A DNA stretch of 16,400 bases from Planctomycetota bacterium (GCA_013151315.1 JAADIN010000094.1:1-16400), one strand, 5' to 3'. Shown: positions 1 to 6,877, numbered from the stretch's first letter. Numbers and translations: made by a program. The notes: generated by a model from the sequence alone, not told the origin.

Positions 1-382
1 CTTCGTTGATCATCACACTGAACCGCTCTTCACGATCGATCACGACGGCGCGAACCCCTTCGCTTTCCGCGTGCTCCCGACTGATGAGCTGGCGTTCGAC
101 CAAAAACTGACGGTCCACGTCTTCCAAATCGCCGACGTTGATATAATACGTTTCTGCCGGAACTTTGCCCGATTCGCGTAGTTCATCGATACGCTCGTGC
201 AAAATCTTTTCGATTTCTGCTCGATCGGCTTCCGTCGTGCGAGAAATAAACGGGAAATCGGCCAGATTGCGAGCCAGACGAATACGACTGCTAATCACGA
301 TATCCGACTCGGGGCCAGAACCCTTCAGCCATTCACCGCTCGAATTTGCCAGATCGCCAAGTCCTAGGTCGCGGAGTCCCAT
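1..382 (-). CDS. mcsB: Protein arginine kinase McsB, N-terminal part (3' end outside window)
   Basis: Reading the minus strand from an ATG at 382 gives about 127 residues that run off the left edge. They open with MGLRDLGLGDL, then SGEWLKGSGPESDIVISSRI and RLARNLADFPFIS, the hallmark phosphagen-kinase-like N-terminus with the SSRIRLARN nucleotide-binding segment. Later come VGDLEDVDRQFLVERQLISR and ERFSVMINE at the edge; the family motif NEEDH should follow just outside. McsB phosphorylates arginines on proteins, marking them for ClpCP degradation in Firmicutes. The ATG lies 42 nt after the mcsA stop with no clear Shine-Dalgarno, so translation is probably coupled to mcsA. The upstream in-frame stop is the mcsA TGA itself, so no longer start is available. 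Identity is very likely; the catalytic core cannot be seen. Confidence 0.94.
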   Translation of the reverse strand, partial: MGLRDLGLGDLANSSGEWLKGSGPESDIVISSRIRLARNLADFPFISRTTEADRAEIEKILHERIDELRESGKVPAETYYINVGDLEDVDRQFLVERQLISREHAESEGVRAVVIDREERFSVMINE

Positions 383-424
383 AATGATGCCAAAACTCGA
401 GGTCGTGTTTATTGAGATAGATCT

Positions 425-946
425 TCAGAAGCTTCTGAATGGGGACTGACGGTTGCTCTCTCGGATTTTGTCGCGGAGTTCCGAAGCGAGCTCGTAGTTT
501 TCCATGGCAATCGCTTCCTTCATTTCACGTCTTAACCGGATGAGCTGGGTTTGTTGGTCTGCCCCCTGCGGACATCGCTTGGGGACTTTCCCGATGTGAT
601 GCACTTGATCGTGGATATTCATCAACAGCGGCTCCAGTTCGTCGGCAAAATAAACGTAGTCGTGGGGACAGCCCAAACGTCCTTGCTTACGAAACTCGAG
701 AAACGAAATGCCGCACTGGGGACAAGCTCGCTGATCCAGTCGGGCCAACTCGTCAGCCGTCTCGCCAACAGCCAAGTGCTGGGCCAGCAGGCCTGCCATG
801 GCGGGCATCACCTCGGAAGTCTCTTCCTCGCTGGGGCTGAGAAACGATTGAGCACACTCTTCGCAGAGGTGCAATTCATTGGGCTTCCCATCGACCAGAT
901 CGGTAATATGGAAAGTCGCTTGTCGCTCACACCGCTGGCACTTCAT
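425..946 (-). CDS. mcsA: McsA-type zinc-finger/UVR-motif protein, activator of the arginine kinase
   Basis: This 173-residue protein has paired Cys motifs at C3xxC6, C28xxC31 and C75xxC78, then C93-P-H-D where many relatives have CxxC. It ends in a UVR (UvrB/UvrC-interaction) motif around residues 137-162, LRREMKEAIAMENYELASEL. McsA proteins bind zinc and activate McsB; the gene directly upstream of mcsB fits this. The ATG at 946 was chosen because GGAGG sits 4 nt before it and the family begins MKCxxC; a start at 994 would add 16 unrelated residues. In the last zinc pair the fourth Cys is Asp, with His95 a possible replacement ligand. The gene is divergent from trpE across about 200 bp. It could equally be named a UvrB/UvrC motif-containing protein. 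Confidence 0.9.
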   Translation of the reverse strand: MKCQRCERQATFHITDLVDGKPNELHLCEECAQSFLSPSEEETSEVMPAMAGLLAQHLAVGETADELARLDQRACPQCGISFLEFRKQGRLGCPHDYVYFADELEPLLMNIHDQVHHIGKVPKRCPQGADQQTQLIRLRREMKEAIAMENYELASELRDKIRESNRQSPFRSF

Positions 947-1003
947 CTCGCCTCCAACATATCGCCCCACCGTCCCGGCGGGCAGAACACTCAAAGGATA
1001 ATT

Positions 1004-1105
1004 GCTATTCGCCTTGTCAATTTGCCGCTACCAAGGACAACACGCTGCTACGGGGATTCTAGCCCCGGCACCCCAAGTGTCAAGGCGAGTAGCCCATGCT
1101 ACAAT
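1004..1105. promoter_or_regulatory. Divergent mcsA/trpE promoter region with inverted 13-mers
   Basis: On the minus strand a perfect TTGACA lies at 1020-1015, upstream of mcsA, though no good -10 sits at 17 bp. On the plus strand TACAAT at 1100-1105 is a good -10 for trpE, about 42 nt before its ATG, with a poor -35. The 13-mer CAAGGCGAGTAGC (1081-1093, plus) is matched by CAAGGCGAATAGC on the minus strand (1016-1004), one mismatch. The two copies face outward and could be an operator pair or repeat debris. GTAGC-CCAT-GCTAC (1088-1101) is a small hairpin. All of this is by eye. Confidence 0.3.
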
Positions 1106-1147
1106 CCTGTTTGATAACCCACAAAAAACTTTCCTTAGATACCCACG

Positions 1148-2686
1148 ATGTCCCATACCCCATCCCTCAAGTCATTCGTTGACCTCGCCGATAGCGTCGA
1201 CTACGTGCCGGTGTACCGCCACTTGATGAGCGATACGCTGACCCCGGTGCAGGCATTCAGAAAGCTCGACGTAAGCTCTGCTGCTTGTTTGTTCGAGAGC
1301 GTGATCGGTGGCGAAAAGGTGGGTCGGTATAGCTTTTTGGCGAGCGATCCTTTCCTGCTGCTTTCTGCCTACGCCAATCATGTGACGATCTCACGCTGCG
1401 AAGATCGAGAGGGTTCTCTGCTAAAAGAATCCCCCTCCTGGAAATCGGAATCTTTTGATTGCTCGAATCCTCTGGAGACTTTGCGCGAGCAAGTCGCAGC
1501 GCTGCGTGTTGCTCTGCTTGACGACTTGCCGCCTTTTGTCGGCGGCGCGGTCGGTTACGCGGGTTACGATACCGTTCGCTATGTTGAACGCCTGCCCAAC
1601 GCCCCACACGACGATCGAAAACTTCCCGATCTCTGGTTCGCGTTTTACGACCAAATGGTGGTGTTCGATCACGTTCAGAAAACGATCATCGTGTTGGCCC
1701 TGGCCGACGTGCGAGGAAAAGACGCACCCGCTCAAAAAAAATCCTACGACGATGCTTGCAAACGTGTCGACCGCCTCGTCGCACAACTCGACTCGCCAGA
1801 GGAGGCACCCCGTCTTGACGATATCAATACGGGCGGTGACGTGACGCTCGACACCACGTCGAATTTCACGCAAACCCAGTACGAAGACGCAGTGCGCAAG
1901 TGTGTCGATTACATTCGCGCCGGCGATATCTTTCAAGTCGTCATCAGCCAACGGCTGCAAGTGCCGTTCGAGCTGCCGCCATTTGAATTGTATCGCACGC
2001 TCCGAATCGTCAACCCAAGCCCCTTCATGTTTTACTTGCGCACTCCCGAGGTCACTCTCGTTGGCAGCTCGCCAGAAATCATGGTCCGAGTCGTTGACGG
2101 TCGCGTGACCGTCAGGCCACTAGCCGGGACGAGGCCACGTGGACAAACGGAAGCGGAAGATTCACAACTGGCAGAAGAATTGTTAGCTGATCCCAAAGAA
2201 CGAGCCGAGCATGTGATGCTCGTTGATTTGGGCCGCAACGATGTGGGCCGCGTAGCCAAATATGGGTCGGTCGAACTCTCCGACCAGATGGTCATCGAGC
2301 GTTACAGCCATGTGATGCACATCACCTCGAATGTCACAGGCCAACTACGCGACGATTGCGATTCGTTCGATGCCTTGGCCGCTTGTCTCCCCGCAGGGAC
2401 CGTTTCGGGCGCTCCCAAGGTCCGCGCCATGGAGATTATTGATAGCCTCGAACCCAACCGACGAGGCCCGTATGCGGGGGCGGTCGGCTATATCGACTTC
2501 GCGGGCAACATGGATACTTGCATCGCGTTGCGAACCGTCGTGATCCAAGACGGCACGGCCTATGTCCAGGCCGGCGCAGGAATCGTTGCCGACAGCGTTC
2601 CTGAACAGGAGTATCAGGAGACGCTCAACAAAGCGCGCGGCCTGCTCCAAGCAATAGAAATCACTCAGCAGAGGGGGCAGCGGTAG
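1148..2686 (+). CDS. trpE: Anthranilate synthase component I
   Basis: This 512-residue protein converts chorismate to anthranilate, the first committed step of tryptophan synthesis, with a TrpG amidotransferase partner not seen here. The N-terminal domain carries SAACLFESVIGG and GRYSFLASDP (residues about 44-68), the region where TrpE proteins bind feedback tryptophan. The chorismate-binding domain shows AGDIFQVVISQRL, LVGSSPEIMVRV, RPLAGTRPRG, LVDLGRNDVGRVA, LPAGTVSGAPKVRAMEIIDS and the C-terminal QAGAGIVADSVPEQEYQET. Length and motif order are those of stand-alone TrpE rather than of PabB. No Shine-Dalgarno is visible before the ATG. The gene is monocistronic: mcsA diverges upstream and pyrF converges downstream, leaving a 51-bp gap. 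Confidence 0.96.
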   Translation: MSHTPSLKSFVDLADSVDYVPVYRHLMSDTLTPVQAFRKLDVSSAACLFESVIGGEKVGRYSFLASDPFLLLSAYANHVTISRCEDREGSLLKESPSWKSESFDCSNPLETLREQVAALRVALLDDLPPFVGGAVGYAGYDTVRYVERLPNAPHDDRKLPDLWFAFYDQMVVFDHVQKTIIVLALADVRGKDAPAQKKSYDDACKRVDRLVAQLDSPEEAPRLDDINTGGDVTLDTTSNFTQTQYEDAVRKCVDYIRAGDIFQVVISQRLQVPFELPPFELYRTLRIVNPSPFMFYLRTPEVTLVGSSPEIMVRVVDGRVTVRPLAGTRPRGQTEAEDSQLAEELLADPKERAEHVMLVDLGRNDVGRVAKYGSVELSDQMVIERYSHVMHITSNVTGQLRDDCDSFDALAACLPAGTVSGAPKVRAMEIIDSLEPNRRGPYAGAVGYIDFAGNMDTCIALRTVVIQDGTAYVQAGAGIVADSVPEQEYQETLNKARGLLQAIEITQQRGQR

Positions 2687-2690
2687 TAGT

Positions 2691-2730
2691 GCCTCAAAGC
2701 CATGGGGTTGCAACCCCATGGCTTTGAGGC
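2691..2730. repeat. Perfect 40-bp palindrome between convergent trpE and pyrF
   Basis: The left half gcctcaaagccatggggttg is followed immediately by its exact reverse complement, with no spacer and no mismatch. It occupies 40 of the 51 bases between the trpE stop (2684-2686) and the pyrF stop (2738-2740). It may act as a shared bidirectional terminator, but neither side has a T-run, so a REP-like repeat element that also insulates the two genes is equally possible. Confidence 0.85.
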
Positions 2731-2737
2731 GTGTCTT

Positions 2738-3679
2738 CTACCGACCCGCCAGTTTACCCGCCGGAGTCTCGGCCCGTAACTGGGCGATCATTTCCCGCGT
2801 CGCGGCTTCGACGGCTTCCTGCCAACGCGCGTCGCCAAAACGCTCGCGATAGGCCGGCTTGCTGTGTGCGAATAGAATGCCCCGGGAGTTGTTCACCACC
2901 GCCCCTAAGCCGCGCGAATCAAAAGCAGCAGCGACATCCTCAGCGGTGCCGCCCTGGCTGCCAAAGCCGGGAACCAAGAACCAGGTTTGCGGCATCGCGG
3001 TTCGCAACTCGGCAAGCTGCTTTGGGTAGGTCGCCCCGACGACTGCCCCGACGATTCCGTATCCTCTTTTTCCCCGAGTGTCTGCCGACAGGCCTTCGAC
3101 GTAGTCGGCCACCCGGCAATAGAGGGGCCGCCCGTCGACCTGCTGATCCTGCAACATGGGGCTGCCAGGATTCGACGTTTTGACGAGCACAAACAGGCCT
3201 GCCCCACGCTCACCCGCCACCTCGACAAAAGGCTCCAGGCTATCGGCCCCAAGATACGGACTGACGGTGACCGCATCGGCTTCCCAGCCACTTTGGCCGT
3301 CGCGACCCAAGATTCCCCGCGCGTAAGCCGCGGCCGTCGAACCAATGTCGTTTCGCTTGCCATCAAAGATAACCAGCAGCCCCTTCTTCCGGGCGTAAGC
3401 AATGACGTTCGCAAGCGCCACCATCCCCGCAGGCCCGCATTCCTCGAAAAACGCCGCTTGCGGTTTCGCAGCAGGTACCAACGGCGCGACCACATCAATC
3501 ACTTCCTTGCAGAACCGCTCATACGCTTCGGCTCGTTTCGAAAAATCGGCAGAACCCGAGTCGGTAAAACCCGTAGGCAATTGTTCCCAACGCGGATCCA
3601 AACCCACGACCACGGGATTTCCAGTCCGCTCGACAGCGTTCGCTAAATCATCGCCAAAATGGCGCTCAATTTTTGGCAC
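2738..3679 (-). CDS. pyrF: Orotidine 5'-phosphate decarboxylase, subfamily 2
   Basis: This 313-residue enzyme decarboxylates OMP to UMP, the last step of de novo pyrimidine synthesis. The catalytic signature reads IFDGKRNDIGSTAAAYA (residues 104-120), with the conserved Asp-x-Lys-x-x-Asp array at D106, K108 and D111. VVVGLDPRWEQLP near residue 23, VTVSPYLGADSLEPF and LFVLVKTSNPGS are further family segments. The length, longer than the roughly 230 residues of E. coli PyrF, fits subfamily 2. The start is a GTG at 3679; AAGGA lies about 10 nt upstream and no in-frame ATG is close. It lies 41 nt downstream of the sialate-esterase remnant on the same strand. Confidence 0.95.
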   Translation of the reverse strand: MPKIERHFGDDLANAVERTGNPVVVGLDPRWEQLPTGFTDSGSADFSKRAEAYERFCKEVIDVVAPLVPAAKPQAAFFEECGPAGMVALANVIAYARKKGLLVIFDGKRNDIGSTAAAYARGILGRDGQSGWEADAVTVSPYLGADSLEPFVEVAGERGAGLFVLVKTSNPGSPMLQDQQVDGRPLYCRVADYVEGLSADTRGKRGYGIVGAVVGATYPKQLAELRTAMPQTWFLVPGFGSQGGTAEDVAAAFDSRGLGAVVNNSRGILFAHSKPAYRERFGDARWQEAVEAATREMIAQLRAETPAGKLAGR

Positions 3680-3720
3680 GGCGGTGTGTTCCTTCTTGTA
3701 TTTTTATCCAACAAAAGGGC

Positions 3721-4053
3721 TCAGCGAGCGTCAACCGTTACCCCGAGCCAATCGTCGCTACGAAATGGAGTCACTGGCAAACGGTCTTTACTCACGAGAT
3801 TGCAGACCGGGTTATCTGCCCAAGCATACCGGACGGCAACAGGCAAAGGAACCGACTCGCTTCGTACTCTAACTTGATTCGCAGCAACGAGCTTTGCCTC
3901 GGCCCAGCCCCAGATGGGTACCGGCTTATCTCGCTGTAGTACCATGTAGTCGCTCAGCAAGGCAGGCAGTTTGACATCCACACAACAAGTTGTTGCCGAA
4001 AGGAACAGAGCCATAATGGTCACCGATAACTTCCTATTCCTTTGGTTCGACAT
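3721..4053 (-). pseudogene. Internally deleted sialate O-acetylesterase remnant
   Basis: An intact 110-codon frame reads like the two ends of a sialic-acid 9-O-acetylesterase joined together. The N-terminal part has a signal-like segment (RNRKLSVTIMALFLSATTCC), then VKLPALLSDYMVLQRDKPVP and IWGWAEA, the start of the mature family proteins. It then passes directly to VAVRYAWADNPVCNLV, LPVTPFRSDDWLGVT and a stop, which is the family C-terminus. Full-length members have roughly 450-600 residues, so the whole SGNH-type catalytic middle is missing. The reading frame is kept across the deletion. ATG 4053 is the best start because it precedes the signal peptide; an in-frame extension to 4119 is possible. 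A functional secreted mini-protein is conceivable but unsupported. Confidence 0.72.
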
Positions 4054-4216
4054 AGGAAAATCTAGCCTTACAGTTAGTCTACGGCACTTCCTGGAAAAAC
4101 ACGTAAAATTGATGTCCACAAAAAAAGCTCTCCCATCATGTTGCGGTGCTAACCAGGAGATAGAAAAGAATCCTGTGGATGAGGTGGGTTGGAAAGGGGG
4201 GCGTCCTTGGGTTTGA

Positions 4217-4399
4217 TTTTGGTTTACTGAAGACCTTCAACCCCAGGAGCACGCTACCGCGTGCGAAACTAACAGTTCCGCGATCGATTTCCCAGCCCTC
4301 AGTCCACAAGAGGTGCTTACGGACATTCTCCGAGTAGGAGCCCAGCAGATGCTAACCACATCCATCGACGCGGAACTAGCCGAGTGGGTCGATAGCCTC
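4217..4399 (+). mobile_element. IS256-type transposase, N-terminal fragment
   Basis: An open frame begins after a stop at 4214-4216 and reads FPALSPQEVLTDILRVGAQQ followed by MLTTSIDAELAEWVDSLA. This matches the style of the N-terminus of IS256-family (Mutator-like) transposases, where EVL..ILR.GAQ.ML...ID.E.AE.. is typical. None of the DDE catalytic region is present. The frame continues directly into a fragment of a different element. No terminal inverted repeat or target duplication was recognised. The assignment is from recalled family sequence, not a search. Confidence 0.6.
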
Positions 4400-4543
4400 G
4401 CGTTCACGACCGCCGCAAGCCGCAAGAGAAGAAAGACGCGAAATCGCATGAGCAACGAAAAAATCGATTCGCTTGAAGCCAAGCTGATTACCAAGAACGA
4501 AGTGATTGCCGAGCTGATGGAGGAGAACGTTAATCTTGGGCTG
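4400..4543 (+). mobile_element. IS3-type OrfA C-terminal fragment fused to the IS256 piece
   Basis: Immediately downstream and in the same frame come AASRKRRKTRNRMSNEKIDS and LEAKLITKNEVIAELMEENV followed by NL. This is the basic linker plus coiled-coil that ends the helix-turn-helix OrfA proteins of IS3-like elements, normally continuing as NLKKELGE. Here it breaks off after NVNL, and the following bases are the complement of the SDR 3' end, whose stop is at 4554-4556. It is a decayed piece with no OrfB. Confidence 0.6.
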
Positions 4544-4553
4544 TCGCAGTCGG

Positions 4554-5411
4554 CTACGCCGCGCGGCGACGTGTCGAGTCGGGTGCAGGCTCCGCCTCGG
4601 GCTTCTGCTTTCTCGAGCTGCAGCTCAAGTGATTTGCCCAATCGATCAGGCCGGGGAAAAATCGCTTGCCGAAGGAGGCAACCTTGGCATAGGCCGGCTG
4701 CACGACCATGGCATGGTTGCGATAGATGGCTCGGATAGCGCGAGCGGCAATTTTATCGGGAGTGGTGAGCATCCAATCCGGAGGAAGTCGATTTTCCGAA
4801 AGATCGCTTCCTCGTGGGGCGGTGGCAAACAGATCGGTGTCCACAAAACCGGGGCAAAGCGCGGTGACGCCCAGTCCGCGGCGTCCGTACTCGGCGCGTA
4901 GCGATTCGCTGAAGCCCACGATGCCAAACTTGCTGCAAGTGTAAACGGCTAGCTTTTGCGTTCCGATCAAACCGAAGAAACTCGCCACGTTGAGCACATG
5001 GGCCTCGTCTCGCTCGAGCAGCGTGGGCAGCAACTCGCGTGTGAAGTGAATTGGCGCATGAAGATTGATTGCGAGCAAGCGTTCGCAGTGCTCGGCCGTC
5101 ATGCCGGCGGTGCTGCCATAGTAGGTAATGCCAGCGTTGTTGACCAAGATGTCGACCCCGCCCCAGCGCTCGAGCACGTACTCGACACATTCGGTAATCT
5201 GATCCGGCTGGCTGACATCGCATCGCCGGCCTAACGCTTGGACACCTTCACGCCCAACCGCTGCGACGGTCTCGGCTAGCGCCGCTTCGTCGATGTCGAC
5301 CAGATAGAGGTCGGCCCCTTCGCGAGCAAGCTGCAAGGCAATGGCTCGACCGATGCCCGACGCCCCGCCGGTAACTAACGCAATTTTATTGCGGATTTCC
5401 CGCATAATCAT
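4554..5411 (-). CDS. Short-chain dehydrogenase/reductase (SDR, classical type)
   Basis: This 285-residue Rossmann-fold oxidoreductase has the nucleotide-binding motif TGGASGIG (residues 14-21), NNAG (91-94) and a complete catalytic tetrad Asn116, Ser144, Tyr157, Lys161 (YTCSK). Asp39 at the end of the second beta strand (LVDIDE) suggests NAD(H) rather than NADP(H). The C-terminal tail is a variable basic stretch (SSRKQKPEAEPAPDSTRR). Start ATG 5411 (or 5405) follows a G-run that may serve as Shine-Dalgarno; the reading back to 5450 would add 13 residues across it. It lies 131 nt downstream of the halogenase-like gene, and a 105-bp nested inverted repeat sits in that gap. The substrate is unknown; ketone or alcohol interconversion on the neighbour's product is only an inference. 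Confidence 0.9.
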   Translation of the reverse strand: MIMREIRNKIALVTGGASGIGRAIALQLAREGADLYLVDIDEAALAETVAAVGREGVQALGRRCDVSQPDQITECVEYVLERWGGVDILVNNAGITYYGSTAGMTAEHCERLLAINLHAPIHFTRELLPTLLERDEAHVLNVASFFGLIGTQKLAVYTCSKFGIVGFSESLRAEYGRRGLGVTALCPGFVDTDLFATAPRGSDLSENRLPPDWMLTTPDKIAARAIRAIYRNHAMVVQPAYAKVASFGKRFFPGLIDWANHLSCSSRKQKPEAEPAPDSTRRRAA

Positions 5412-5429
5412 GGCCCCCCCAGGCGGTAC

Positions 5430-5534
5430 TATTGATCCCTGCGCTTCCAATAAACCTGTGCCCCCGCCGCAACTCGCTACCTCCCACCAACAACCGATTG
5501 CGGCGGGGGCTCATTGGCTGTGCAGGGATCAATA
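5430..5534. repeat. 105-bp nested inverted repeat
   Basis: The outer arms tattgatccctgc (5430-5442) and gcagggatcaata (5522-5534) are perfect 13-bp inverted copies. Inner arms gcccccgccgcaa (5460-5472) and ttgcggcgggggc (5498-5510) form a second perfect 13-bp stem. Between them CCAAT (5447-5451) pairs with ATTGG (5513-5517). The whole block can fold as one long interrupted hairpin with a 25-nt apical loop. It fills nearly all of the space between the halogenase-like gene and the SDR. It could be a terminator or attenuator, or a small non-autonomous mobile element. Confidence 0.8.
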
Positions 5535-5542
5535 ATTGTCAG

Positions 5543-6643
5543 CTACGCGGCGCGCGGCAGCTCTCTCGCAAACTCCTCGTGCAGATTTTTAGGATCGACG
5601 CTGCGGCTCAGTTGATGGCGATCTTCGCCACGCAATACCGACACGCCCCAGTTTTTCAAATAATATTTTCCGCCGTTGTAGACCGAGCGGTATTTTTCTT
5701 TGTCGGTGTAGACCGGGATGCTTGTGGGAATTACTCGAATGTTGAATGCGAGACGATGGCGATCGGTTGTGTTTGGCGGCGACCCGTGAATGCAACGCTC
5801 GGCGAAAATGACAAATTGCCCCGCCTTCACCGGCAGGGTGACGATCTCGTGGGCATCGCGGTCGAAATCGAGCGAAAAATTTGCCCCATAAAAGCCTTCT
5901 TCGCCGCCAAAGGTGATCGTGCGAATCGAATCGTGCGTGCCAGGTACGAATTGCAGACACCCGTTCTCCGGCGTCGCATCATCGACGGCCACCCAAACGG
6001 TGAGCTGAAACATCTCGCTCAGGTCGGTCGGAAAAATCGCCGGATCAAGATAATCTTCAACCATGAAAGTACTGGCCTGATGGAACTGAATCGCGGGCGA
6101 GTGAGGACCCTTGTGGAAAAGTTGCGATCTCCAGCACAGCAGGTCGGGACCTAGAAGCTGAGCGACGCGCTCGGTGATGGCAGGCGAGGTCATGTGATCC
6201 CAAAGCTTGGGCATCTCGAAGTGACGGTCTCTCGGCGTACAAAAGTCATAAGTTTTCGACTTCGTATTTTCGACGGCTAGCATTTCGTTGCGGAAGTCGG
6301 CCATCTCCTCACGTGAGAATGCATCGAGCGGCCCGATAAAGCCATTTTCGTTGAACTCGCGAATTTGTTCCGAACTGAGCTGGTATTTCGGCTCGACAAG
6401 CACTTTGGGCTCAAACGAATCGGGCATTTTGAATTGGCATGGCTGATCGATATAGGCACGGGTGATTCCCGAGCGAATCAGCATCCAGAACATGCAATAG
6501 TCCCAATGCGTCACGATCGATCGAATCGCACGCGGCAAAATCTTTCTTGGCAAGCGGAGGGCCTTGTAGACCATCAAAAGGGTCAAGGCAGGCATCGCGA
6601 GAAGACGTTGCCAGAGGGGACGGACTTTAGGGTGGAGATTCAT
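5543..6643 (-). CDS. PhyH-family Fe(II)/2-oxoglutarate enzyme with halogenase-type HxA motif
   Basis: This 366-residue protein has a PhyH/chlorinating-enzyme core from about residue 88. The segment LLCWRSQLFHKG leads to IQFHQASTF (His188-Gln-Ala190), followed by LTVWVAVDDATPENGCLQF and VPGTH, a stretch very like the SyrB2/CmaB class. The distal His286 (RCIHGS) and Arg297, 11 residues later, fit the second metal ligand and 2-oxoglutarate anchor of the PhyH fold. Hydroxylases have HxD; the Ala at the Asp position is what opens the halide site in known non-haem iron halogenases. The codon is GCC, so Ala is clear. The first about 85 residues are a hydrophobic, basic extension (LLAMPALTLLMVYKALRLP). 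ATG 6643 was preferred over a TTG at 6718; its Shine-Dalgarno is weak. Fold assignment is firm; halogenation is an inference. Confidence 0.85.
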   Translation of the reverse strand: MNLHPKVRPLWQRLLAMPALTLLMVYKALRLPRKILPRAIRSIVTHWDYCMFWMLIRSGITRAYIDQPCQFKMPDSFEPKVLVEPKYQLSSEQIREFNENGFIGPLDAFSREEMADFRNEMLAVENTKSKTYDFCTPRDRHFEMPKLWDHMTSPAITERVAQLLGPDLLCWRSQLFHKGPHSPAIQFHQASTFMVEDYLDPAIFPTDLSEMFQLTVWVAVDDATPENGCLQFVPGTHDSIRTITFGGEEGFYGANFSLDFDRDAHEIVTLPVKAGQFVIFAERCIHGSPPNTTDRHRLAFNIRVIPTSIPVYTDKEKYRSVYNGGKYYLKNWGVSVLRGEDRHQLSRSVDPKNLHEEFARELPRAA

Positions 6644-6815
6644 AGCACGTTCCGTAGGTCGGAGCCTTGAAAGAAAAGATTTGGCCGATTGTCGGTGAGG
6701 GGATTGCCGGTCAGGCAAGCCAGAAGGATCATCGGAAGGCTAAGGCCGTGGGGTTCAGCGATTTCACTCCAAAACCATCAATTCGCCTGGGAAGACAGAA
6801 TCGCCACAGAGATAC

Positions 6816-6841
6816 GCTAGCAATTTTTTGTTTTTGCTAGC
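6816..6841. promoter_or_regulatory. Palindrome in the divergent halogenase-like/VWA intergenic region
   Basis: GCTAGCAA (6816-6823) and TTGCTAGC (6834-6841) are perfect inverted 8-mers around a T-rich 10-nt spacer. The genes on both sides are divergent, so a terminator is not expected here; a dimeric-regulator operator is plausible. A weak promoter for the VWA gene may overlap it: TTGTTT at 6829-6834, 16 nt, then TAGGAT at 6851-6856. Confidence 0.35.
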
Positions 6842-6877
6842 AGACCTGTTAGGATTTAGCTTTCATCTTTCGGCCAA

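Noticed and set aside
425..1114. Plus-strand open frames opposite mcsA
   Set aside because: These are shadows of the McsA coding frame; their peptides show no family motifs.
4554..4927. Open frames on both strands overlapping the SDR 3' part
   Set aside because: The SDR frame carries a full set of motifs and explains the coding signal.
6644..6718. TTG start adding 25 residues to the halogenase-like protein
   Set aside because: It is a rare start codon without a binding site; ATG 6643 has a modest GGAA upstream.
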